Assembly (NCBI GenBank): GCA_039934635.1
Contig: JBDTLT010000176.1
Location: 1-11,741 of the forward strand
Direction: 5' to 3'
From: DATLFA01 sp039934635
Lineage (GTDB): Bacteria > Actinomycetota > Acidimicrobiia > Acidimicrobiales > WLNW01
DNA: 11,741 nucleotides
Shown here: one piece after another, positions 6,712 to 11,741 of the stretch
Layout of the letters: each line of letters opens with the position of its first letter
Numbering within the stretch: position 1 is the stretch's first letter
Translations under genes and position numbers: made by a program
The notes under the pieces: generated by a model
Databases searched by the model: none
Told to the model about the DNA's origin: nothing
Seen by the model: only the letters and a program-made list of their open reading frames with translations

Positions 6712-9197
6712 GCGCGCTCGACCTTGACGGCGGTGACACGCGACGACGCGTCGATCAGCGCGGCGGCCGATGCGTTGGCTTGGTTGAACACCATCGCAGC
6801 TGTCCCCTTGGGCACGCCACCGTCGGAGGCTGCCGGTGCATGTACCGACCCGCGGGCCGTGGCCACGCGCACGGTAGCGCCGTCGGCGACGCCGAGCTTG
6901 TCGAAATCGGCCGGGCTGAGCCGGACTGCCGTCGGCGACGCGAGATGGGCGCTCGACGGTGAGTTCTGCAGGCCGACGCCTTGGTCGTACATCATGCGCG
7001 TCGCCACGAGCAACAGCGAGTCGTCGGCCGCGGCGGTGGCGTCAGTCGCATCGGGCGTGTAGGCGAAGGGGCCACCGCGCACCAGCACTCCATCGGCCGC
7101 GGCGGTGACGTCGAGCCCGGCGTGAGTCGGTGACAATCGAATGATTTCGGACCAGATCTGGTCGATGGATTCGAGATGGAGGTTCTTGCCGAGGTGGCCC
7201 GCGAGATCGGTGGCGATGATCCAATCGGCGCGCGCCGTGCCCGGCGGAGTGACTTTTTGCGCGAGCGGACTGATGCGGCCTTCGAGGTTGGTGAAGCTGC
7301 CGGCCACCTCGGTCGGCCCCGCCGCCGCGAGCACGATGTCCGCGTGCGCACCCGAAGCGTTGACGAACAGATCGACCGCGATCAGGTGCTCGACGCGCTC
7401 GAGCGCCCGTTGTGCGAGATCGGTGTCGGGGAAGTCGCTGAGGGGGTCGGCGCCCAAGAGCACGAGGGTGGTGATGCGACCCTCGGCGGCCGCTTGCAGG
7501 ATGCCGCGAGCATCGAGGCCGCGTTGCGCCGGAACGTTGGGCCACTCTTCGCGCAGGTCGCCACCCCCGGCGCTCAACGGGACCCGGCCGGGCAACAACC
7601 CAGGAGCGAGGCCCATGTCGAGCGCGCCGTGCACGTTGCCCCGGCGCAGTGCCGACAGGAAACGCACGCCGGCCACGCCGTGGCGCAACTCGACGGCGGC
7701 GTCGACGACCGCGTCGGGCGATTCGGCGAGTGAGGGACGCCCGAGGATCACCGTGACCGCGGTGGCCGACTGCAGGCTGCGGCGGGCGCGGCCGATGGCG
7801 TCACTGCTGACGCCGGCGACGTCGCCGGTTGGATCGTGGGCGGCGACGAGCGCGCGCGCCAACGCATCGACTTGTCCCGGACGGGCGGCCAAGCGATGTG
7901 CTGCGAACGGCGAGAGCCCGGTCGAGCGGGGCGTGAGCTCGATGAGGGTGACCTTGTCCTCGACGATCGCGTGGCGCAGCCGCAGATAGAGCGCGCCGAG
8001 CTCTTCTTTGGGATCGGGGCCGAGCAGGACGACGACGCCACCCTTGGCGCACGCCTCGTCGATGGTGGCGCGCGGCAGCGAGAACAACAGCTCGGCCGGT
8101 AGGCCGTCGCCGAGTTGGCAATCGACGTTGTCGGTGCCGATGACGCCTTTGACGAGCTTGGCCCACGCGTACGCGGCTTCGTTGGTGAGGCGAGCGCCGC
8201 CGATCACACCGACCTTGTCGGGACCGGCCGACGAGATCGCTTCGGCCGCGGCGCGCAGGGCCTGCGCCCAGGTCGCCCGCACGAGTTGTGCGCCGTCGCG
8301 CTGGAGCTTGCCGAGATCGTCGCCGCGCATGAGCGGTTCGGAGAGCCGGCCTTCGCTGTTGAGCGCTTCGAAGCTGAACCGTTCTTTGTCGGACAGCCAG
8401 CCCCAGTTGACCGCATCGCTGTCGACGCCGAGGTAGCGCAACACGACATTGCGCGACGACTGCACAGTGATGCGCGAACCGACGGAGTCGACCGTGGCCG
8501 TGGACCCGATCTCGTCGAGGTCCCACGGGCGGGCCTTGAATCGGTAGGGCTTGGCAGTGAGCGCGCCGACGGGGCAGATCTGCACCGTATTGCCGCTGAA
8601 ATACGACGCGAACGGGTCGTCGGGGAACGTATTGACCTGCGTCTCGTTGCCGCGATTCATGAAATGGATCAACGGGTCGCCGGCCACTTCTTTGGCGAAG
8701 CGGGTGCAGCGATCACACAGAATGCAACGCTCGCGGTCGAGATAGACCAAGTCGCTGATCGGGATCGGCTTTTCGAAGTGGCGCTTCTCTTCGATGAAGC
8801 GTGATTCGCCTGGGCCATAGGCCATCGTCTGGTCTTGCAGCGGGCATTCGCCACCCTTGTCGCACACCGGGCAGTCGAGCGGATGATTGATGAGCAAGAA
8901 CTCGAGCACACCGTCTTGCGCCTTTTTGACGTTGGGCGCTTCGGTGTTGACCGCCATGTTGGGCGACACCTTGATCATGCACGCCGGCTGCAACGCAGGG
9001 CCGCGACCGGTGTCGATGTTGACGAGGCACATGCGGCACATGCCGACCGGATTCATGCGTGGGTGGTAACAGAACCGCGGGATGTACACGCCGGCGCGCT
9101 CGCACGCTTCGATCACCAACTCGCCGGGGTTTGCATCGAAGCCGGTGCCGTTGACGGTGATGGCGACGGCGGGCGCTGACTGCTGGACGTCGGTCAT
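6708..9197 (-). CDS. nuoG: NADH-quinone oxidoreductase subunit G (75-kDa Fe-S subunit, no N7 cluster)
   Basis: This 829-residue iron-sulphur subunit relays electrons from N3 towards NuoI. The N-terminal 2Fe-2S ferredoxin domain (about 10-90) has N1b ligands C43, C54, C57 and C73. The His-Cys motif for N5 is H105, C109, C112 and C118 (HPLDCPVCDKGGEC). N4 is bound by C158, C161, C164 (CILCDRC) and C208 (QICPVGAL). From about residue 222 it has the molybdopterin-oxidoreductase fold, with a C-terminal dinucleotide-binding-like domain at about 728-829. As usual in NuoG, that fold should hold no molybdenum. All cysteines of the optional N7 site are missing; the fourth position is Ser269 (GWLSDKERF). 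The ATG at 9197 overlaps the nuoF stop as ATGA and has AGGGG 7 bases upstream. The in-frame codons before it are GTC, not starts. The stop overlaps the nuoH start by 4 bases. The middle and C-terminal parts are Ala-rich and poorly conserved, as typical for this subunit. Confidence 0.97.
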   Translation of the reverse strand: MTDVQQSAPAVAITVNGTGFDANPGELVIEACERAGVYIPRFCYHPRMNPVGMCRMCLVNIDTGRGPALQPACMIKVSPNMAVNTEAPNVKKAQDGVLEFLLINHPLDCPVCDKGGECPLQDQTMAYGPGESRFIEEKRHFEKPIPISDLVYLDRERCILCDRCTRFAKEVAGDPLIHFMNRGNETQVNTFPDDPFASYFSGNTVQICPVGALTAKPYRFKARPWDLDEIGSTATVDSVGSRITVQSSRNVVLRYLGVDSDAVNWGWLSDKERFSFEALNSEGRLSEPLMRGDDLGKLQRDGAQLVRATWAQALRAAAEAISSAGPDKVGVIGGARLTNEAAYAWAKLVKGVIGTDNVDCQLGDGLPAELLFSLPRATIDEACAKGGVVVLLGPDPKEELGALYLRLRHAIVEDKVTLIELTPRSTGLSPFAAHRLAARPGQVDALARALVAAHDPTGDVAGVSSDAIGRARRSLQSATAVTVILGRPSLAESPDAVVDAAVELRHGVAGVRFLSALRRGNVHGALDMGLAPGLLPGRVPLSAGGGDLREEWPNVPAQRGLDARGILQAAAEGRITTLVLLGADPLSDFPDTDLAQRALERVEHLIAVDLFVNASGAHADIVLAAAGPTEVAGSFTNLEGRISPLAQKVTPPGTARADWIIATDLAGHLGKNLHLESIDQIWSEIIRLSPTHAGLDVTAAADGVLVRGGPFAYTPDATDATAAADDSLLLVATRMMYDQGVGLQNSPSSAHLASPTAVRLSPADFDKLGVADGATVRVATARGSVHAPAASDGGVPKGTAAMVFNQANASAAALIDASSRVTAVKVERA

Positions 9198-10516
9198 GAC
9201 GACACCCCTACGACGGGGATCGACGAGCGCATCGTGATCTTGGCCTCGTATTCGGAACGGAATCGGTTGATCGTCGAGACAATCGGCGACACCGCGGACG
9301 GCCCCAGCGGACAGATCGTCGTCTGGCGCGGTGGCCACGCGAGGCCGGGGCTGATGTTGTCGCACACGTCGAGCAGGAGGTCGAGGTCGGAGGGGCGTCC
9401 GTGACCGTCGACGATGCGATCGAGAATGCGTTCGAGCCACGTCGTGCCTTCACGACAGGGAGTGCATTTGCCACACGACTCACGGCTGAAGAAGCGAACG
9501 ATCCGCAGCGCGGCCTTGGGAATGTCGGTGGTGTCGTCCATGACGACGATGGCGCCCGAACCGAGCATCGAACCGGCGCGATCAACGGTGCCTTTTTCCA
9601 ACGGGAGATCGAGATGCTCTTCGTAGAACCACATCGCCGAACCGCCGCCCGGGATGAACGCCTTGAGTGAGCGATCATCGCGGATGCCGCCGCCGAAGCG
9701 GGGGTCGAAGATGATGTCGCGAAATGTCGTGACCCCGAATTCGACTTCGTAGACGCCGGGGTTCTTCACATGCCCCGACACGGCGAACACGCGCGTGCCC
9801 TTGGACTGCTCGGCGCCCAGAGCGTTCCACTTGTCGACGCCGTTGTGAAGGATCCAGGGCAGGTTGGACAGCGTCTCGACATTGTTGACGATGGTCGGCT
9901 TTTGGTAGAGGCCGATCGCGGCCGGGAAGTAGGGCGGCTTGAGCCGGGGCATGCCGCGGTTGCCTTCGAGCGACTCGATGAGCGCCGTCTCTTCACCGAC
10001 GATGTACGCGCCGGCGCCCCAGTGCATGACGATGTCGACGGAGAAGTTGGTGCCCAGGATGTTCTTGCCGACGTAGCCGGCGGCGTAGGCCTCGTTGAGC
10101 GCGCTCGCCACACGTTCGTGCGCGTGCGCCATCTCACCGCGTATGTACAAGAACGCCTGACCGCACGCGGCGGCGTAGCACGCGATGAGGATGCCTTCGA
10201 TCAGTTGGTGCGGATCGCGCTCGAGCAGCAGACGGTCTTTGTAGGTGCCCGGCTCGGACTCGTCGCCGTTGATGACCATGTAGCGAGGCCAGACGTTGGC
10301 CGGCGCAAGGCCCCACTTGGTGCCGGCGGGGAACCCCGCGCCGCCGCGGCCGAGCAACGATGCGTTCTTGACGTCGTCGTGTACCTGGGCCGGCGACTTG
10401 GCCAGCGCGTCGCGCAACCCCAGATAGCCGCCGGTGCGTTGGTAGCCGGCGAGGGTATGGCCGTCGACGACGTCGAAACGCGAGGTGATGATCTTGGGTA
10501 CTTCGTTGATGGTCAT
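9194..10516 (-). CDS. nuoF: NADH-quinone oxidoreductase subunit F (NADH/FMN-binding, 4Fe-4S N3)
   Basis: This 440-residue flavoprotein is where NADH is oxidised. It binds NADH and FMN and passes electrons to the [4Fe-4S] cluster N3. The glycine-rich nucleotide/FMN loop GRGGAGFPAGTKW is at residues 57-69, with the FMN-contacting ESEPGTYKDR at 86-95 and the GAGAYIVGEETALIESLEG block at 167-185. The SLBB (ubiquitin-like) domain spans about 240-330. The N3 ligands are C348, C351 and C354 (ESCGKCTPCREG), with C402 as the fourth. The stretch before C402 reads SPGLAWPPRQTTICPLGPSA and is several residues longer than in the E. coli protein. The length matches the family. The ATG at 10516 forms an ATGA overlap with the nuoE stop, with GAGG about 10 bases upstream. 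The frame stays open far upstream, but those codons fall inside nuoE and encode nothing NuoF-like. The stop overlaps the nuoG start by 4 bases. Confidence 0.98.
   Translation of the reverse strand: MTINEVPKIITSRFDVVDGHTLAGYQRTGGYLGLRDALAKSPAQVHDDVKNASLLGRGGAGFPAGTKWGLAPANVWPRYMVINGDESEPGTYKDRLLLERDPHQLIEGILIACYAAACGQAFLYIRGEMAHAHERVASALNEAYAAGYVGKNILGTNFSVDIVMHWGAGAYIVGEETALIESLEGNRGMPRLKPPYFPAAIGLYQKPTIVNNVETLSNLPWILHNGVDKWNALGAEQSKGTRVFAVSGHVKNPGVYEVEFGVTTFRDIIFDPRFGGGIRDDRSLKAFIPGGGSAMWFYEEHLDLPLEKGTVDRAGSMLGSGAIVVMDDTTDIPKAALRIVRFFSRESCGKCTPCREGTTWLERILDRIVDGHGRPSDLDLLLDVCDNISPGLAWPPRQTTICPLGPSAVSPIVSTINRFRSEYEAKITMRSSIPVVGVSS
9205..9209 (-). promoter_or_regulatory. Ribosome-binding site of nuoG
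   Basis: AGGGG on the minus strand is 7 bases before the ATG at 9197, within the last codons of nuoF. It fixes the nuoG start against the longer open frame that continues upstream into nuoF. Confidence 0.65.
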
Positions 10517-11121
10517 GACGGCCCGGCCTCGGCGACCCACACGGGGGCCGAGTTGTCGTCGGGCGCAACGTTGCCGGCGCGCCGGTCGGCGGGGATCTGT
10601 TGGCGTACCCGCCCCAATGTGCCGTGCGGGGGGATGTCGTGGCGTGAGCCGCTGCGCAACTCGGAGATCAGCTGGTCGAACTGCACCGACGAGACCTTGT
10701 TGACATAGCGATAGTTGACCTGCAGGCACGGTGCCTCGGTACACGCCGCGAGACACTCGACGTCTTCGAGCGTGAAGAGCCCGTCGTCGGTGGTGCCGCC
10801 CGGTTTGACGCGCAGGGTGTGTTCGGCGTGATGCAACAGCTCTTCGGCACCCAGCAACTGGCACGAGATGTTGGTGCAGATGTTGACGAGAAACTTGCCG
10901 ACCGGTTCGCGCTTGAACATCTCGTAGAAGCTGCACGTGCCCAGCACTTCGGCCGGAGTCACCTCGACGAGCTCGGCGATGTGCTGCATCGCTTCTTCGC
11001 TGACATAACCCGCCTGCTCTTGCGCGAGGTGCAAGAGCGGGATCAGCGCGCTCTTCTTGACGGGATAGCGAGAAAGGATCTCGTGGGCGATCTTCAGGTA
11101 ATCGGGGGTGAACCGCGTCAT
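10513..11121 (-). CDS. nuoE: NADH-quinone oxidoreductase subunit E (24-kDa, 2Fe-2S N1a)
   Basis: This 202-residue thioredoxin-like ferredoxin subunit belongs to the NADH dehydrogenase module of complex I, on the cytoplasmic side, and carries the [2Fe-2S] cluster N1a beside the FMN of NuoF. Residues 5-70 form the N-terminal helical bundle (YPVKKSALIPLLHLAQEQ, then GTCSFYEMF). The cluster ligands are visible as C82 and C87 (C-x4-C) and C123 and C127 (C-x3-C, in VECLAACTEAPC). The domain ends near residue 157. A Pro/Arg/Gly/Asp-rich tail of about 45 residues follows, beyond the length of the E. coli protein (about 166 residues), and is probably disordered. The ATG at 11121 is chosen because it overlaps the nuoD stop as ATGA and is preceded by GAGG at a 7-base spacing (11129-11132). 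The reading frame extends further upstream, but that would run deep into nuoD. The stop overlaps the nuoF start by 4 bases. Confidence 0.97.
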   Translation of the reverse strand: MTRFTPDYLKIAHEILSRYPVKKSALIPLLHLAQEQAGYVSEEAMQHIAELVEVTPAEVLGTCSFYEMFKREPVGKFLVNICTNISCQLLGAEELLHHAEHTLRVKPGGTTDDGLFTLEDVECLAACTEAPCLQVNYRYVNKVSSVQFDQLISELRSGSRHDIPPHGTLGRVRQQIPADRRAGNVAPDDNSAPVWVAEAGPS

Positions 11122-11741
11122 CGGTCGACCTCGCCCATGATGGGATCGACCGAGCTGATGACCGCGACACCGTCGGCGATCAAGCCGCCCTGCATGAGAT
11201 ACGGCAGTGTCTGCAGATTGACGAACGACGGGCCGCGGATGTGCATGCGATAGGGATGTGCCCCGCCGTCGCTCACCATGTAGCAACCGAGTTCGCCGCG
11301 CGGCGACTCGACGGCGACGTAAACCTCGCCCGCCGGCACCTTGAACCCCTCGGTGAAGATCTTGAAGTGGTGGATGAGCGCTTCCATCGACTCGTCGATG
11401 CGGGCCCGCGGCGGAGGCGTGACCTTCTTGTCTTGGATGCGGTAGTCGCCCTTGGGCATGCGCTCGGCGCACTGGCGCACGATGCGCATCGACTCGCGCA
11501 CCTCGTTGAGGCGGATGGCGTAGCGGTCGAAGGAGTCGCCATAGCTGCCCACGATGACGTCGAAATCGACATCGGCATAGGCGAGGTAGGGCATATCGCG
11601 GCGCAGATCCCACGCATAGCCGGTCGAGCGCAACAGCGGGCCCGTGGCCGACAAGGCCAACGCCTCGTCGGTGCCGAGGACACCGACACCCTGGAGCCGC
11701 TCGCGCCAGATGGGCTGGCCGGTCATCAACGTGTCGTACTC
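11118..11741 (-). CDS. nuoD: NADH-quinone oxidoreductase subunit D, C-terminal part (cut by window edge)
   Basis: This is the 49-kDa-type subunit of complex I. It sits at the base of the peripheral arm and forms the quinone-reduction site with NuoB and NuoH. Only the last 207 residues are in the window, and the frame is open to the right edge (it begins E-Y-D-T-L-M). Visible family motifs are IWRERLQGVGVL, the DLRRDMPYLAY block, SPRGELGCYMVSDGG, and the C-terminal SVDPIMGEVDR, which is the usual ending of NuoD. The fold derives from the [NiFe]-hydrogenase large subunit, but the metal-binding C-terminal cysteine motif is absent, as normal for NuoD. The catalytic His and Tyr near the quinone head lie in the N-terminal half, outside the window, so I cannot say whether nuoD is separate or fused to nuoC. 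The stop TGA overlaps the nuoE start by 4 bases (ATGA). The identification is secure; only the start is unknown. Confidence 0.96.
   Translation of the reverse strand, partial: EYDTLMTGQPIWRERLQGVGVLGTDEALALSATGPLLRSTGYAWDLRRDMPYLAYADVDFDVIVGSYGDSFDRYAIRLNEVRESMRIVRQCAERMPKGDYRIQDKKVTPPPRARIDESMEALIHHFKIFTEGFKVPAGEVYVAVESPRGELGCYMVSDGGAHPYRMHIRGPSFVNLQTLPYLMQGGLIADGVAVISSVDPIMGEVDR

Noticed and set aside
5605..7062. A 485-codon open frame on the plus strand, opposite nuoH and the end of nuoG
   Set aside because: It has the same shadow signature: charged repetitive composition, no domain, spans two real genes, no ribosome-binding site worth noting.
6708..9197. nuoG as a formate dehydrogenase alpha subunit or other molybdenum enzyme
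   Set aside because: It has the fold but sits between nuoF and nuoH, has the N1b/N5/N4 ligand pattern of NuoG, and shows no molybdenum-ligating Cys or Sec motif.
11727..11729. TTG as a possible start of a short gene at the right edge
   Set aside because: The frame is open through the edge and the upstream codons (E-Y-D-T) fit NuoD sequence, so this is an internal Leu codon of a truncated nuoD.
1..11741. Internal promoters, terminators, inverted repeats or mobile elements
   Set aside because: Reading both strands by eye I found no T-rich hairpin terminator, no convincing -10/-35 pair and no terminal repeats. Genes abut or overlap throughout, leaving no room for such elements outside coding sequence.

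Overview
The window is one continuous stretch of a type I NADH:quinone oxidoreductase (respiratory complex I, NDH-1) operon. All genes lie on the minus strand, in the canonical order nuoD-E-F-G-H-I-J-K-L-M-N when read from the right edge to the left. nuoD is cut at the right edge (only its C-terminal 207 residues are present) and nuoN is cut at the left edge (only its first 16-17 codons). The nine genes nuoE to nuoM are complete and intact, with no frameshifts. nuoA-C would be expected just beyond the right edge. I see no RNA genes, mobile elements, CRISPR arrays, promoters or terminators, and there is no non-coding stretch longer than 6 bases.

Organism: the DNA is GC-rich with strong G/C bias at third codon positions, which also produces the many long antisense open frames. 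The complete 14-gene order and the subunit sequences look actinobacterial. The features that differ from Mycobacterium or Streptomyces (no N7 cluster cysteines in NuoG, an SPGLAWPP-type segment in NuoF, a very long NuoL) make me lean towards Acidimicrobiia or a related deep actinobacterial lineage. This is inference from memory of the families, not a search result.

Layout and function. 11741-6708 encodes the peripheral arm: NuoD (quinone-site subunit), NuoE (2Fe-2S N1a), NuoF (NADH, FMN and N3) and NuoG (N1b, N4, N5). 6711-4865 encodes the connecting parts: NuoH (membrane anchor and quinone channel) and NuoI (two 4Fe-4S clusters, N6a/N6b). 4865-1 encodes the membrane arm: NuoJ, NuoK and the three antiporter-like proton-pumping subunits NuoL, NuoM and NuoN. 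Electrons pass from NADH via FMN and the Fe-S chain to quinone; conformational and electrostatic coupling through H/J/K drives the L/M/N channels.

Almost every junction is a stop/start overlap. There are 4-base ATGA-type overlaps at D/E, E/F, F/G and G/H, 1-base TGATG or TAATG overlaps at H/I, I/J, J/K and L/M, and a 4-base GTGA overlap at M/N. The single exception is a 6-base gap at K/L. This implies one transcript with translational coupling.

This is a housekeeping locus and I do not see a new system in it. The points most worth a second look are lineage-specific decorations: an approximately 120-residue, largely coiled-coil insertion in NuoL, a highly charged C-terminal tail on NuoM, loss of every N7-cluster cysteine in NuoG, a modified N3-ligand segment in NuoF, and C-terminal extensions on NuoE and NuoI.
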